This document shows, piece after piece, positions 46,653 to 57,116 of a stretch of DNA of 64,000 nt. The position numbers and the translations under genes were made by a program. Numbering within the stretch: the first letter of the stretch is position 1; every line of letters begins with the position of its first letter. Location: the NCBI RefSeq assembly GCF_013366925.1, contig NZ_JAALDK010000001.1:6198001-6262000 (forward strand), in the 5' to 3' direction. The DNA comes from Paraburkholderia youngii. GTDB taxonomy: Bacteria > Pseudomonadota > Gammaproteobacteria > Burkholderiales > Burkholderiaceae. The notes under the pieces are model-generated. The model saw only the letters and a program-made list of their open reading frames with translations. It made no database searches and was not told the DNA's origin.

Positions 46653-47807
46653 TTATTGATTGTTCGTGCGCAACGTCCAGACCGTCGCGGTATTGGTGGC
46701 GTCGTCCACCGCCGTGAACTGCAGGTGGCGCTTGCTATCGAGGCCGAAGGCGAGGCCGAACGCCGAGCCCGGCGCAGGATCGACCTGCAATTGGGCGACG
46801 AACTGTCCGTCGACGGTGAACTCGACGATTTCGCTGGGCTGATTCGGGTCGGGGTTGACCGCGTCGCCGTTTGCGGTGACGAGATGCCCGTTGGGTGCGA
46901 GTGCCAGCGCAAGCGGACCGTGCAGGTGCTTGTTGTCCTGGTAAATCATCCGGCCGACGCCGCCATCGTGATTCGCGCCCGCGGCGCCGTAGATGGCGAA
47001 CACCGCGTTGTCACCGGTCGAGGCGACGTAGAGCACGTCATGCGATGGGTCGTACGCCAGTCCGGTCGGGCCGACCACCAGCGCCGCCGGATCGGTGCGG
47101 TGCAGATAGCCTGACGCGATGATGGTCGAGCTGGGCAGCATCTGAACGCCGTTCTCCCCGATCGCAAGATCGATCCGTGCGACCTTCCCATTCAGCACGT
47201 CCGAGACGAAGACCCGGACAAATTGCCCCCCGTCGATCACGGTGAGATCCCAGGGGCCGTCCAGCAGCTTCTTATCTTTCAGTTCCGTGACGAGCCCGCC
47301 CTGCGGATTGATGACGAGCAGCGAGCCCGGAGGGACGACGTTCTTGCCATCCGTAGTCGGCACATTGCCCACCAGCACGAAGCCACTTCTGAGCACCGCG
47401 AGCGCCGTCGTGAGACCGAGATTGCTTCCCTGGAAGAAGGTCACCGGATTGCTATTGGGCACGAGCTTGACGATCGTCGTACCGGTTCCCTGCAGGTTCG
47501 ACTTCGCATTGAAATTCGACACCACCACATCGCCGGGTTTGAGCATGCTCCAGGACGGCACGCCGAACGGTACGAACGCCATGCCATACGGATTCACATC
47601 GCCGTTGGCCGGAACGGTCGACGAGGTCACGGACTGCGGCGGCAAAATCACCTCCTGCGCCTCGGCCCCGACCGCCCCCAACGATAAAACCAGCAGACCG
47701 GCCTGACACACCGCACGACGTAAGCGGCGCGATGCGCGTGCCCGTATCACCAATCCGGTGAAGTCCGTATATGAACCGAATGCAGACATCGCACGAGAAG
47801 TTTCCAT
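46653..47807 (-). CDS. Secreted NHL/SMP-30-like beta-propeller protein
   Basis: The 384-residue protein has ATG 47807 behind AGGAGG. A hydrophobic segment near residues 35-50 (LLVLSLGAVGAEA) is a signal with a long basic N-region. The rest is repeated blades with GNVPTTDGK, GPWDLTVIDG, GLAYDPSHDVLYVASTGDN and GPLALALAPNGHLVTANGD. These six or so repeats match secreted propellers of unknown ligand. It stands alone. Confidence 0.8.
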   Translation of the reverse strand: METSRAMSAFGSYTDFTGLVIRARASRRLRRAVCQAGLLVLSLGAVGAEAQEVILPPQSVTSSTVPANGDVNPYGMAFVPFGVPSWSMLKPGDVVVSNFNAKSNLQGTGTTIVKLVPNSNPVTFFQGSNLGLTTALAVLRSGFVLVGNVPTTDGKNVVPPGSLLVINPQGGLVTELKDKKLLDGPWDLTVIDGGQFVRVFVSDVLNGKVARIDLAIGENGVQMLPSSTIIASGYLHRTDPAALVVGPTGLAYDPSHDVLYVASTGDNAVFAIYGAAGANHDGGVGRMIYQDNKHLHGPLALALAPNGHLVTANGDAVNPDPNQPSEIVEFTVDGQFVAQLQVDPAPGSAFGLAFGLDSKRHLQFTAVDDATNTATVWTLRTNNQ

Positions 47808-48368
47808 TTGACACCTCCTACTCGCAGGGGCGGTCGCGGCCGCCAGGACGAGTCGCGCAGCCACCGCACCGCCTGGCTTCGCGCGACTCGCGTCCTGCGT
47901 AAACGAGGTGACGTCAGGCGTATTCCCCAAAAAATCGCGCCATGCAACCGATAGTCGAACCCGAGTCGCCCCATTTGCCAGCCTTATCAGCATGGTCAAT
48001 GCTGCAGCGCACGCCGCGTTTCGGTATCATCTTGAAATTGTTGCCCACGCGGCGCGTCGCTTTCACGCCTGCCGGACAGCCAATGGCAGCCGCCCTGCGC
48101 GGCGTTCGCCGAACCGCCGTACCCCGCTGAAGCACGGCCGCTCTCACGCCAACGTACTTCGCGGCGCCAGCAAGCCGGCGCCGCCGCTTCCCGGTTTGGC
48201 AACCCGCTTTACCACGCTCGCCCGCCGCGCCGCGGCCCCGCCCCGGCGGGCACGGTAAAATGCTGGATTGCGCGGGAGTCCCGACCACGGATCAGCGCAG
48301 CATCGCCCTTGCCGTGCCGGCCGGCTCAGACGACTGGCCGCCTTTGTTTTCGCACTATCCAAGAAGCC
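47808..48368. other. Intergenic region between divergent propeller and fpr genes
   Basis: About 560 bp. Several short GC-rich frames appear on both strands but none has natural content. It must hold the promoters of both divergent genes. No clear operator seen. Confidence 0.4.
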
Positions 48369-49139
48369 ATGAGCAACCTGAATTCACAAACCGTCCTGAG
48401 CGTCCATCACTGGACCGATACGCTTTTCAGCTTCACCTGCACGCGCGATCCGTCGTTCCGCTTCGAAAACGGCCAGTTCACGATGGTCGGCCTGCAGGTC
48501 GACGGCAAGCCGCTGCTGCGCGCCTACAGCCTCGCCAGTGCGAACTACGAAGAACATCTCGAATTCCTCAGCATCAAGGTGCAGGACGGTCCGCTCACCT
48601 CGCGTCTGCAGCATCTGAAGGTCGGCGACGAAGTGTTGATCGGCAAGAAGCCGGTCGGCACGCTGGTGGCCGATAACCTGCTGCCGGGCAAGACGTTGTG
48701 GCTGCTGTCCACCGGCACGGGCCTCGCGCCGTTCATGTCGATCATCAAAGATCCGGACATTTACGACCGCTATGAGCGCGTGGTGCTCACGCACACCTGC
48801 CGTTTCGTCGACGAACTCGCGTACAAGGAATACATCACCGAGCACCTGCCGGCGCATGAACACCTCGGCGAGCTCGTGCAGGAAAAGCTGCTGTACTACC
48901 CGACCGTCACGCGCGAAGCGTTCCAGAACCGCGGCCGCATCACCGAGCTGATCGAAACCGAAAAGCTGTTCGCCGACCTCGGCGTGCCGGGTTTCTCGCT
49001 CGAAAACGACCGCGTCATGCTGTGCGGCAGCCCGCACATGCTGCGCGACACGCGCAAGCTGCTCGAAGACGCCGGTTTCAAGGAAGGCAGCAACAACGAG
49101 CCGGGTCATTACGTGGTCGAAAAGGCCTTCGTCGGCTAA
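48369..49139 (+). CDS. fpr: Ferredoxin--NADP+ reductase
   Basis: The 256-residue protein has an FAD domain with LRAYSLASANYEEHLEF (RAYS flavin motif) and an NADP domain with STGTGLAPFMSI and MLCGSPHML. The C-terminus GHYVVEKAFVG is typical of bacterial subclass I Fpr, where the last residues contact FAD. It moves electrons between NADPH and ferredoxin or flavodoxin and is often part of the oxidative-stress response. Confidence 0.95.
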   Translation: MSNLNSQTVLSVHHWTDTLFSFTCTRDPSFRFENGQFTMVGLQVDGKPLLRAYSLASANYEEHLEFLSIKVQDGPLTSRLQHLKVGDEVLIGKKPVGTLVADNLLPGKTLWLLSTGTGLAPFMSIIKDPDIYDRYERVVLTHTCRFVDELAYKEYITEHLPAHEHLGELVQEKLLYYPTVTREAFQNRGRITELIETEKLFADLGVPGFSLENDRVMLCGSPHMLRDTRKLLEDAGFKEGSNNEPGHYVVEKAFVG

Positions 49140-49178
49140 GCCGGTATTCCCTCTCGCGGCCCACGCACCGCGAATTCC

Positions 49179-49206
49179 AAAAAAGGAGCCTCTGGGCTCC
49201 TTTTTT
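49179..49206 (+). terminator. Rho-independent terminator after fpr
   Basis: Stem GGAGCC (49185-49190) / GGCTCC (49195-49200) with loop TCTG is extended by six A-T pairs and followed by TTTTTTTG. It lies 40 bp after the fpr stop. Confidence 0.92.
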
Positions 49207-49248
49207 TGTTGCTCCGTTACAAATTGGACCCTGTTACATCACCTTCGC

Positions 49249-49267
49249 TGTCAGAATTCCTCTGACA
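49249..49267. promoter_or_regulatory. Inverted repeat upstream of the two-component genes
   Basis: TGTCAGA-ATTCC-TCTGACA is a perfect 7-bp inverted repeat with a 5-bp spacer. Spacing of this kind suits dimeric NarL/LuxR regulators. It lies in the 400-bp, AT-richer gap upstream of the kinase gene. Confidence 0.45.
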
Positions 49268-49541
49268 CGGCGGGCGTATGACAAACATCAAGTAATTTCT
49301 ACAAACCATGCGCTAAGCCTTGGTGCGACTACTTTTTTAATCTTTTTGGGATATCATCGCGCCGCGAGATCAGACAAATTCATGCACTGAACATCGTCAA
49401 GCCGAGTTGTTACTGAATGTAAATTTCGTTACGTTGGGCCATCGTGTTTCGTCCGACGCGAAACCTCGTGATTCGCAGGCGTTGATTCCGTCTGCGCGCG
49501 CCCGCTTCGCTGTCCACTTCGCGTCCTGGAGAGGGAAATTC

Positions 49542-50429
49542 ATGGATACGTCGACTGCCGTCCCGTTCAACGCTGCCCTGGCCTCGGCCGCGCAGCGTGA
49601 TGGCTTCGACATGCCGTCGCACGCCGCGCGCGAGATCGAGCGGCTGCGCGCGCGGGTGCGCGAGCTGTCGGCCGAACTGGTCGACGCGCAGGAAAGCGTA
49701 CGTCGCCACGTCGCGCGCGAGTTGCACGACGGCGTCGGCGCCGAGCTGACCGCGACGCGCTTCGCGCTCGCCAGCATCGAAACCTGGCTGCCCGCCGACG
49801 CGCCGCCGCAATGCGCGGCCGCGCTCGCGGTCGCGAACCGTTCGCTCGACGCCGTGCACGCGTCGAACCGCGAGGCCATCGCGCAACTGCACGCGCCGTC
49901 GTTCGAGACTGGCCTCGCCGGCGCGCTGAAGTGCTGGGTGCGCGACTTTTCCTCTCGCACCGGCTTGCGCACCACCGTCACCTGCGCCGACGACGCGCGT
50001 CTCGCGCGCCTGCCCGCCGATGCCGCACTCGCCGTGTTCCGCGTCGCGCAGGAAGCGCTGAACAACGTCGCGAAGCACGCACGCGCGAGCTGCGCCGACG
50101 TGCGTATCGAAACGGGTGCGCGTCATCTGAGGCTCCTCGTCAGCGACGACGGCATCGGCCTGCCGCGCGGCGCGCGCGAACGCGGTGGCCAGAAAGAACC
50201 AGCCGGCCATTTCGGCCTCGCCGGCATGCAGGCGCGCTGCGCCGCATTCGACGGCACGTTGCGGGTCGGCGCGAGGCGCGCAAGCGTCAGTTGCGGCGAG
50301 GATTGCGGCACTGGCAGCAACGGCGCCGTCGCCCCGCGCGGCACCTTGATCCAGGCCCGCTTCGCGTGGCACGCGGTGCTGGCTACCACCCCCGCCCCGC
50401 GCGCCGCCCGGCGCGCGCTGCAATCGTGA
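49542..50429 (+). CDS. Soluble NarL-type sensor histidine kinase
   Basis: The 295-residue protein has no transmembrane or PAS/GAF segment. A coiled-coil (REIERLRARVRELSAEL) leads into the HisKA_3 motif RELHDGVGAELT with His62. The HATPase domain has VAQEALNNVAKHA (N-box) and SDDGIGLP (D-box). A Gly/Ser/Cys-containing insert separates the last motif from the end. The absence of a sensor domain implies cytoplasmic input or a partner protein. GGAGAGG precedes the start. It lies 10 bp before the regulator gene. Confidence 0.9.
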   Translation: MDTSTAVPFNAALASAAQRDGFDMPSHAAREIERLRARVRELSAELVDAQESVRRHVARELHDGVGAELTATRFALASIETWLPADAPPQCAAALAVANRSLDAVHASNREAIAQLHAPSFETGLAGALKCWVRDFSSRTGLRTTVTCADDARLARLPADAALAVFRVAQEALNNVAKHARASCADVRIETGARHLRLLVSDDGIGLPRGARERGGQKEPAGHFGLAGMQARCAAFDGTLRVGARRASVSCGEDCGTGSNGAVAPRGTLIQARFAWHAVLATTPAPRAARRALQS

Positions 50430-50439
50430 GCCCGCGACC

Positions 50440-51096
50440 ATGAGCCTGCGCATCCTGATCGTCGAAGATCACGCGGTGGTCCGCCAGGGCGTTCGCCAGC
50501 TGCTGCTCGATCGCGGCGTCGCGCGCGAGGTCGCCGAGGCGCAAAGCGGCTCGGAAGCGCTCGACTCGGTCGTTCATCACAGCTTCGACGTCGTGCTGCT
50601 CGACATCTCGCTGCCCGACATGAATGGCGTCGAGGTGCTCAAGCGCCTGAAGCGCAAGGCGCCACGCGTCGCGGTGCTGATGTTCTCGATGTACCGCGAG
50701 GACCAGTACGCGGTGCGCGCGCTCAAGGCCGGCGCGTCCGGCTATCTGTCGAAGACGGTCGACGCCGCGCAGATGATCGGCGCGATCCAGCAAGTCGCCG
50801 CGGGCCGCAAGTACGTGAGCCCCGAGATGGCCGAGGCGCTCGCCGACTACGTGTCGTTCGACGGCGAGCAGTTGCCGCACGAAAAGCTGTCCGATCGCGA
50901 GTACCAGACGCTGTGCATGCTCGCGTCGGGCAAACGGCTCACCGATATCGCGGCCACACTGTCGCTGTCGGTGAAGACGGTCAGCGTGTACCGCACGCGG
51001 CTGCTCGACAAGATGAAGCTGCGCAACAACGCCGAGCTCACGTTCTATGTGATGAGCAACCGCCTCGTCGATCTGAATCCAGCGATGGCCGGCTAG
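50440..51096 (+). CDS. NarL/FixJ-family response regulator
   Basis: The 218-residue receiver domain has Asp55 (VLLDIS) as phosphoacceptor, with Glu9-Asp10 and Lys105 (GYLSK). The C-terminal LuxR-type HTH is at about 150-200 (LSDREYQTLCMLASGKRLTDIAATLSLSVKTVSVYR, split). It is paired with the kinase. The target genes are not evident; autoregulation through the inverted repeat at 49249 is possible. Confidence 0.95.
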   Translation: MSLRILIVEDHAVVRQGVRQLLLDRGVAREVAEAQSGSEALDSVVHHSFDVVLLDISLPDMNGVEVLKRLKRKAPRVAVLMFSMYREDQYAVRALKAGASGYLSKTVDAAQMIGAIQQVAAGRKYVSPEMAEALADYVSFDGEQLPHEKLSDREYQTLCMLASGKRLTDIAATLSLSVKTVSVYRTRLLDKMKLRNNAELTFYVMSNRLVDLNPAMAG

Positions 51097-51401
51097 GCCA
51101 GCAGACGCCATAGCCCATGACTGCGGCGTTGTGCCGCAGTCGGCCCGAGCCGATCGTGGCGTCCGCGCAAACGAAGAAATTCCGTCCCCATCGATCGCCT
51201 ATTCAGTAAAAGCTTGACGGCCGCCCCGCTTGCGGCACCGCAAGACCACCCCGAGGCCCCCTCCTGGCGGGAGTCTCCGCCCCATCGCCCTGGTCCACGA
51301 AGCGCCGTTTTGAACCGGCCCGGTGGCACGCATCCGCTAGAATTGCGGGTTTTCCCGACATTCGGCGCGCAACACGCGTGCACCACTGGAGACCCACGCC
51401 A
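51097..51401. other. Intergenic region upstream of the permease
   Basis: About 300 bp with no gene. It contains TGACTGCGGCG-TTGT-GCCGCAGTC (51118-51141), an inverted repeat that could terminate the two-component operon, and the permease promoter. Confidence 0.5.
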
Positions 51402-52793
51402 ATGTCCCTGTTTCGCAAAAAGAGCGTCGAGCACATGCTTGCGGCAAGCGCTCAGACCGCCGGCCTGAAAAAGGCGCTCGGCGCGCTCGACCTGACTTTC
51501 CTCGGCGTCGGCGCCATCATCGGCACCGGCATCTTCGTGCTCACCGGCACGGGCGCCTTGCAGGCCGGCCCCGCGCTGATGATCTCGTTCGTGATCGCGG
51601 CCATCGCCTGCGGCTTCGCCGCCCTCGCCTATGCCGAATTCGCGTCGACAATTCCGGTCGCCGGTTCGATCTACACGTACTCGTACGCGACGCTCGGCGA
51701 GCTGGCCGCGTGGATCATCGGCTGGGACCTGATGCTCGAATACGGGCTCGCGACCTCGGCGGTGTCGGTCGGCTGGTCAGGCTATCTGCAGTCGCTGCTG
51801 TCGGGCTTCGGCGTGTCGCTGCCGATGGCGCTGACCGCGGCCCCCGGCGCCGTCCCCGGACACGAAACGCTGTTCAACCTGCCCGCCTTCCTCGTGATGA
51901 TGGCGATCACCACGCTGCTGTCGGTCGGTGTGCGCGAATCCGCGCGGATCAACAACATCATGGTGGCGATCAAGGTCGTGGTCGTGCTGCTCGTGATCGG
52001 CGTCGGCGTGTTCCACGTCACGCCGGCCAACTGGCACCCGTTCATGCCGCACGGCTGGAGCGGCGTGTTCGGCGCGGCCGCGGTGATGTTCTTCGCGTTC
52101 ATCGGCTTCGACTCGGTGTCGTCGGCGGCGGAAGAGGTGAAGAATCCGAAGCGGGATCTGCCGATCGGCATCATCGCGTCGCTAGGCGTGTGCGCGGTGC
52201 TGTATGTGGCCGTGGCTGCGGTCGTCACCGGCATCGTGCCGTCCGAGAAGTTCATGGGCATTTCGCACCCGGTGTCGTACGCGCTGCAGCTCGCGGGGCA
52301 AAACTGGGTCGCGGGCTTCATCGACCTCGGCGCCGTGCTCGGCATGCTGACCGTGATTCTCGTGATGGCCTACGGTCAGACGCGCGTGATCTTCGCGATG
52401 TCGCGCGACGGGCTGCTGCCCGCGAAGCTGTCGAAAGTGCATCCGCGCTTCGCGACGCCGTTCTTCACGACGTGGCTCGTCGGTATCTTCTTCGGCCTGA
52501 TCGGCGCGCTGGTGCCGCTCAATGTGTTGGCTGAACTGATCAATATCGGCACGCTCGCGGCATTCTCGATGGTGTCGATCGCGGTGCTCGTGCTGCGCAA
52601 GACGCACCCCGAGCTGCCGCGCGCGTTCCGTTGCCCGGGCGTGCCGGTCGTGCCGGTGCTCGCGGTCGCATCGTGCCTGTTCCTGATGCTGAATCTGCAA
52701 GGCATCACGTGGGGTGCGTTTCTGATCTGGCTCGCGATCGGCATGATCGTCTATTTCGGCTACTCGCGCCGTCATTCGAAACTGGCAAAGTAA
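51402..52793 (+). CDS. APC-family amino-acid permease (YfnA/CAT-like)
   Basis: The 463-residue protein has 12 or more hydrophobic segments and the APC substrate motif GVGAIIGTGIFVLTG in TM1, with GFDSVSSAAEEVKNPKRD after TM6. This cationic or branched amino-acid transporter type imports amino acids with protons. The start at 51402 has GGAG upstream; an 8-residue longer start is less likely. Confidence 0.92.
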   Translation: MSLFRKKSVEHMLAASAQTAGLKKALGALDLTFLGVGAIIGTGIFVLTGTGALQAGPALMISFVIAAIACGFAALAYAEFASTIPVAGSIYTYSYATLGELAAWIIGWDLMLEYGLATSAVSVGWSGYLQSLLSGFGVSLPMALTAAPGAVPGHETLFNLPAFLVMMAITTLLSVGVRESARINNIMVAIKVVVVLLVIGVGVFHVTPANWHPFMPHGWSGVFGAAAVMFFAFIGFDSVSSAAEEVKNPKRDLPIGIIASLGVCAVLYVAVAAVVTGIVPSEKFMGISHPVSYALQLAGQNWVAGFIDLGAVLGMLTVILVMAYGQTRVIFAMSRDGLLPAKLSKVHPRFATPFFTTWLVGIFFGLIGALVPLNVLAELINIGTLAAFSMVSIAVLVLRKTHPELPRAFRCPGVPVVPVLAVASCLFLMLNLQGITWGAFLIWLAIGMIVYFGYSRRHSKLAK

Positions 52794-53208
52794 GGCGCCG
52801 TTTTCAACGAGGCCACGCCAATGAGCTGAATGCTCGCGAGCGCGGCCTCGCTTTCCGCTGATTTATCGAAGCGCCCCGTCATGCCCTGCAGACGGGGCGC
52901 TCGTCTTTGCGGCGTCCCGTTCCGTGGCCGCCGTCTTCTGTTGGTGCGCTCGCGCGCGCCGACACACTTCCCCTCATAGCGCGTCCGCGCGATTTGTGCT
53001 TTACTTTTCGGCAGACTTGTAAAACCCGCAGCACCCTCATCGGACCTCGCGAATCGCAGTCACACGCAGTCGAAGCAAAAGCAGGGGCAACAACAATCAC
53101 AGGTCCGGTCTCACCCACAGCAACTATCTTGCATGGGATCGTGGTCAGCGTGGAGGCGGGGATCGATACGCCGAAGCGCTCGCTCCGATCAATATAGGAG
53201 ACAGCTTC
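52794..53208. other. Promoter region of the molybdenum hydroxylase operon
   Basis: About 415 bp. It begins with a strong hairpin, AGCGCCCCGTC (52870-52880) / GACGGGGCGCT (52891-52901) followed by CGTCTTT, which probably terminates the permease transcript. The rest must contain the operon promoter. TATAGGAGACAGC directly before 53209 supplies the ribosome site. Confidence 0.6.
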
Positions 53209-53730
53209 ATGGCGATCAGCATCAGTCTGACGGTCAATGGCGCACCCGTGAGCGCCTCAGTCGACCCTGGCACCCTGCTTGTCCAGTTCCTGCGCGATCA
53301 ACTCCGTCTGACCGGCACCCACGTCGGCTGCGATACCGCGCAATGCGGCGCCTGCACGGTGCATCTGAACGGCCGCGCGATCAAATCCTGCAACATCCTC
53401 GCCGCGCAAGCCGATGGCGCCGAAGTCACGACCATCGAAGGGCTCGCGCGCAATGGCGCGCTGCATCCGATGCAGGCCGCGTTCAAGCACTGCCACGGTT
53501 TGCAATGCGGCTTCTGCACGCCGGGCATGGTGATGAGCGCGGTGTCGCTGGTGCAGCGTCAACCCGATCTGACCGGCGACGAAGTGCGCGAACAGCTCGA
53601 CGGCAATCTGTGCCGCTGTACCGGTTATCACAACATCGTCAAGGCCGTGCTCGAAGGCGCCGCGGGTATGAAGGCGTCCGCCGCATCGAGCGCAACTGCC
53701 GGCGCGAATGCCGCCGGCGCAACCGCCTGA
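53209..53730 (+). CDS. Molybdenum hydroxylase [2Fe-2S] subunit (CoxS-like)
   Basis: The 173-residue protein carries both clusters of the family. The plant-type site is Cys41, 46, 49 and 61 (CDTAQCGAC) and the second is Cys100, 103, 135 and 137 (CGFC, LCRCTGY). It passes electrons from the molybdenum centre to FAD. An Ala-rich C-terminal tail is unusual. It is first in a seven-gene operon, 10 bp before the large subunit. Confidence 0.93.
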   Translation: MAISISLTVNGAPVSASVDPGTLLVQFLRDQLRLTGTHVGCDTAQCGACTVHLNGRAIKSCNILAAQADGAEVTTIEGLARNGALHPMQAAFKHCHGLQCGFCTPGMVMSAVSLVQRQPDLTGDEVREQLDGNLCRCTGYHNIVKAVLEGAAGMKASAASSATAGANAAGATA

Positions 53731-53740
53731 GGAGCCGACG

Positions 53741-56122
53741 ATGAACGCACCCGATACCCAGAGCCTGATCGGCGCCGCCGTCGAACGCAAAGAAGACTAT
53801 CGCTTCCTGACCGGCAAAGGCCAGTACACCGACGACATCGTGCTGCCGCAGCAAACCTACGCGGTGTTCCTGCGCTCGCCGCACGCGCACGCGAAGATCA
53901 ACAGCATCGACACGAGCGCGGCCAAACAGTCGCCGGGCGTGGTCGCAATCTTCACCGGCGCGGACCTGGCGGCGGAGAAGGTCGGCGGACTGCCGTGCGG
54001 CTGGCTGATCCACAGCACCGACGGCAAGCCGATGAACGAGCCGCCGCATCCGGTGATCGCGCATACGAAGGCGCGGCATGTGGGCGACCAGATCGCGCTC
54101 GTGATCGCCGAATCGATCAAGGCCGCCAAAGATGCAGCTGAACTGATCGAGGTCGATTACGAAGAACTGCCGGCCGTCGTCGATACCGCGCATGCGGCCG
54201 ACCCGGGTCAGGCAGCGGTGCACGACGAAGTGCCCGACAACGTCTGCTACAACTGGGGTCACGGCGACAAGGCCGCGACCGACGCCGCGTTCGCGAAAGC
54301 CGCGCACGTGACCACGCTCGACATCGTCAACAACCGGCTCGTGCCGAACGCGATCGAACCGCGCGCGGTCAACGCGAGCTATTCGGCGCAGGACGATAGC
54401 TACACGTTGTATGTGGCGAATCAGAATCCGCACGTCGAGCGGCTGCTGATGGCCGCGTTCGTGCTGTCGCTGCCGGAATCGAAGCTGCGCGTGATCGCGC
54501 CGGACGTCGGCGGCGGCTTCGGCTCGAAGATCTTCCTGTACGCGGAAGACGTCGCGCTCACGTGGGCATCGAAGAAGCTCGGCCGGCCGGTCAAATGGAC
54601 GGCCGAGCGCTCCGAGGCGTTCCTTTCCGACGCGCACGGCCGCGATCACGTGACCAAGGCCGAGCTGGCGTTGGACGCCGACGGCAAGTTCCTCGCGATG
54701 CGCGTGCATACGATCGCCAACATGGGCGCCTATCTGTCGACGTTCGCGTCGAGCGTGCCGACGATCCTGTACGCGACGCTGCTCGCCGGCCAATACGCGA
54801 CGCCCGCGATCTACGCGGAAGTGAAGGCGGTCTTCACCAACACCGTTCCGGTCGATGCGTATCGCGGCGCGGGCCGGCCGGAAGCGACGTTCGTCGTCGA
54901 GCGTCTGGTCGAAGCTGCGGCGCGCGAGATGAAGCTCGACCCCGCGGAAATTCGCCGCCGCAACTTCATCACGCAGTTCCCGTACGCGACGCCGGTCGGC
55001 CTCACCTACGACACCGGCGACTACAACGCGATCCTGTCGCGCGCGCTGACGCTCGCGGATGTCGAAGGTTTCCCCGCGCGCCGGCAGGAATCGGAAAAGA
55101 ACGGCAAGCGCCGCGGCCTCGGCTACTCGTGCTACATCGAGGCATGCGGTCTCGCGCCGTCGAACATCGCGGGCGCGCTAGGCGCGCGCGCGGGACTGTT
55201 CGAAGTCGGCCAGATTCGCGTGCACCCGACCGGTTCGGTCACCGTGTTCACGGGTTCGCATAGCCACGGCCAAGGCCACGAGACGACCTTCGCGCAAGTG
55301 GTCGCCGACCGCCTCGGCATTCCGCTCGACAGCGTCGAGATCGTGCACGGCGACACCGGCCGCATCGCGTTCGGCATGGGCACGTATGGCTCGCGTTCGA
55401 TCGCGGTCGGCGGCTCGGCAATCTCGAAGGCGCTCGACAAGATCGAGGCAAAGGCGAAGAAAATCGCCGCGCATCTGCTCGAAGCGTCGGCTGAAGACAT
55501 CGAGTTCAGGAACGGCGTGTTTCGCGTCGCGGGTACCGACCGCACGAAGGCGTTCGCGGAAATTTCACTCGCAGCCTACGTGCCGCACAACTATCCGCTC
55601 GATGTGCTCGAACCGGGCCTCGAAGAAAGCGCGTTCTATGACCCGACCAACTTCACGTATCCGTCGGGCGCGTACATCTGCGAGATCGAAGTCGATCCGG
55701 ACACCGGCGAGAGCCGCATCCAGAAGTTCACCGCGGTCGACGATTTCGGCAACGTGATCAATCCGATGATCGTCGAAGGCCAGGTGCATGGCGGGCTCGG
55801 GCAAGGCATCGGCCAGGCGATGCTCGAGCGCTGCGTGTACGACAACGACAGCGGCCAGCTGCTGTCCGGCTCGTACATGGACTACGCGATGCCGCATGCG
55901 TCCGATCTGCCCGACTTCACGGTCGAGACCTCGAAGGGCACGCCGTGCACGCACAACCCGCTCGGCGTCAAAGGCTGCGGCGAAGCGGGCGCGATCGGTT
56001 CACCGCCGGCCGTGATCAACGCGATCATCGACGCGCTCGCCCCCCTTGGCGTGACCAATCTGCAGATGCCAGCCACGCCGCATCGCGTGTGGTCCGCGAT
56101 TCAAGCGGCGAAGCAGGCCTGA
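53741..56122 (+). CDS. Molybdenum hydroxylase large subunit (CoxL form II-like)
   Basis: The 793-residue molybdopterin-cytosine-dinucleotide subunit has a hammerhead-fold N-terminus ([23 protein letters not shown]) and DVGGGFGSK. The active-site loop is [10 protein letters not shown] (about 373-382), with GSHSHGQGH and the catalytic Glu in [13 protein letters not shown] (about 747). Form I CO dehydrogenase has AYRCSFR with the copper-binding Cys. Here Gly-Ala replaces it, so CO oxidation is unlikely. The substrate is unknown. Confidence 0.92.
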   Translation: MNAPDTQSLIGAAVERKEDYRFLTGKGQYTDDIVLPQQTYAVFLRSPHAHAKINSIDTSAAKQSPGVVAIFTGADLAAEKVGGLPCGWLIHSTDGKPMNEPPHPVIAHTKARHVGDQIALVIAESIKAAKDAAELIEVDYEELPAVVDTAHAADPGQAAVHDEVPDNVCYNWGHGDKAATDAAFAKAAHVTTLDIVNNRLVPNAIEPRAVNASYSAQDDSYTLYVANQNPHVERLLMAAFVLSLPESKLRVIAPDVGGGFGSKIFLYAEDVALTWASKKLGRPVKWTAERSEAFLSDAHGRDHVTKAELALDADGKFLAMRVHTIANMGAYLSTFASSVPTILYATLLAGQYATPAIYAEVKAVFTNTVPVDAYRGAGRPEATFVVERLVEAAAREMKLDPAEIRRRNFITQFPYATPVGLTYDTGDYNAILSRALTLADVEGFPARRQESEKNGKRRGLGYSCYIEACGLAPSNIAGALGARAGLFEVGQIRVHPTGSVTVFTGSHSHGQGHETTFAQVVADRLGIPLDSVEIVHGDTGRIAFGMGTYGSRSIAVGGSAISKALDKIEAKAKKIAAHLLEASAEDIEFRNGVFRVAGTDRTKAFAEISLAAYVPHNYPLDVLEPGLEESAFYDPTNFTYPSGAYICEIEVDPDTGESRIQKFTAVDDFGNVINPMIVEGQVHGGLGQGIGQAMLERCVYDNDSGQLLSGSYMDYAMPHASDLPDFTVETSKGTPCTHNPLGVKGCGEAGAIGSPPAVINAIIDALAPLGVTNLQMPATPHRVWSAIQAAKQA

Positions 56123-56150
56123 CCCAACGATCCTGAGCGGAGCATTCGAC

Positions 56151-56948
56151 ATGTATTCATTCGAGTATCAACGCGCGACGGATCCGCAAGCGGCCGCCGC
56201 AGCCCTCACCGCCGACCCGGAAGCGAAGTTTCTCGCCGGCGGCCAGAGCCTTCTGCCGACGATGCGCCTGCGTCTTGCGCAGCCGTCGCAACTGATCGAC
56301 GTGACGCGCATTCCCGCGCTCAAGACGATCAGCGTCGACGCCAACAAGGTGACGATCGGCGCGGCCGTTTGTCATGCCGGCGTCGCCGGGCATGCGGACG
56401 TGCGGCGCGTGTTGCCCGCGCTAGCGGAGCTGGCTTCGAATATCGGCGATCGCCAGGTGCGCGCGCTCGGCACGATTGGCGGCTCGCTCGCGAACAACGA
56501 TCCGGCCGCGTGCTACCCGGCCGCCGCGATGGGGCTCGACGCGACGATCGTCACGGACCGGCGGCGCATCGCCTCGAGCGATTTCTTCGTCGGCATGTAC
56601 GAGACCGCGCTCGAACCCGACGAGTTGATCGTCGCCGTCGAGTTTCCGGTGCCCGAGCGCGCCGCGTACGAGAAATTCCGCAATCCGGCCTCGCACTTCG
56701 CGCTGGTCGGCGTGTTCGTCGCGAAGTCTGCAGGCGCTGTGCGGGTTGCGGTGACGGGTGCGGCGTCGTCGGTATTTCGCGTGCCCGAGCTCGAAAGCGC
56801 GCTGTCGGCGAACTTCACGCCCGAGGCGGCACGCGCGGTCAGCGTGTCGCCCGGCGAGCTGAACGACGACATGCACGCGAGCGCCGCGTATCGCGCGCAT
56901 CTGATTCCGCTGCTCGCCGCGCGCGCGGTCACGAAGGCAAATGCCTAG
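56151..56948 (+). CDS. Molybdenum hydroxylase FAD subunit (CoxM-like)
   Basis: The 265-residue FAD-binding PCMH-fold protein has the pyrophosphate loop AGGQSLLPTMRLR and the second motif TIGGSLANNDPAA. The C-terminal CO_deh_flav_C domain follows. It delivers electrons to the quinone pool or another acceptor. It lies 28 bp after the large subunit. Confidence 0.93.
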   Translation: MYSFEYQRATDPQAAAAALTADPEAKFLAGGQSLLPTMRLRLAQPSQLIDVTRIPALKTISVDANKVTIGAAVCHAGVAGHADVRRVLPALAELASNIGDRQVRALGTIGGSLANNDPAACYPAAAMGLDATIVTDRRRIASSDFFVGMYETALEPDELIVAVEFPVPERAAYEKFRNPASHFALVGVFVAKSAGAVRVAVTGAASSVFRVPELESALSANFTPEAARAVSVSPGELNDDMHASAAYRAHLIPLLAARAVTKANA

Positions 56949-57116
56949 CGATACTCGCTAGGCGGCCCGGCTTGCCGCGCGAACATCCTGGCGCGCGCAA
57001 GCCGGCTTCGTTCCTTTCGCGAGCAGGCGCCTGCGTTCAACGCCGAGCTCGCGCCCATTGCGTTCTTCACTCGCGCCGCGCCTTGTCATGGCCTGTCGCG
57101 CAGATTCAGGACCACC

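Noticed and set aside
53741..56122. Aerobic CO dehydrogenase (form I CoxL)
   Set aside because: The active-site loop reads AYRGAGR, not AYRCSFR, so the copper-ligand Cys is missing.
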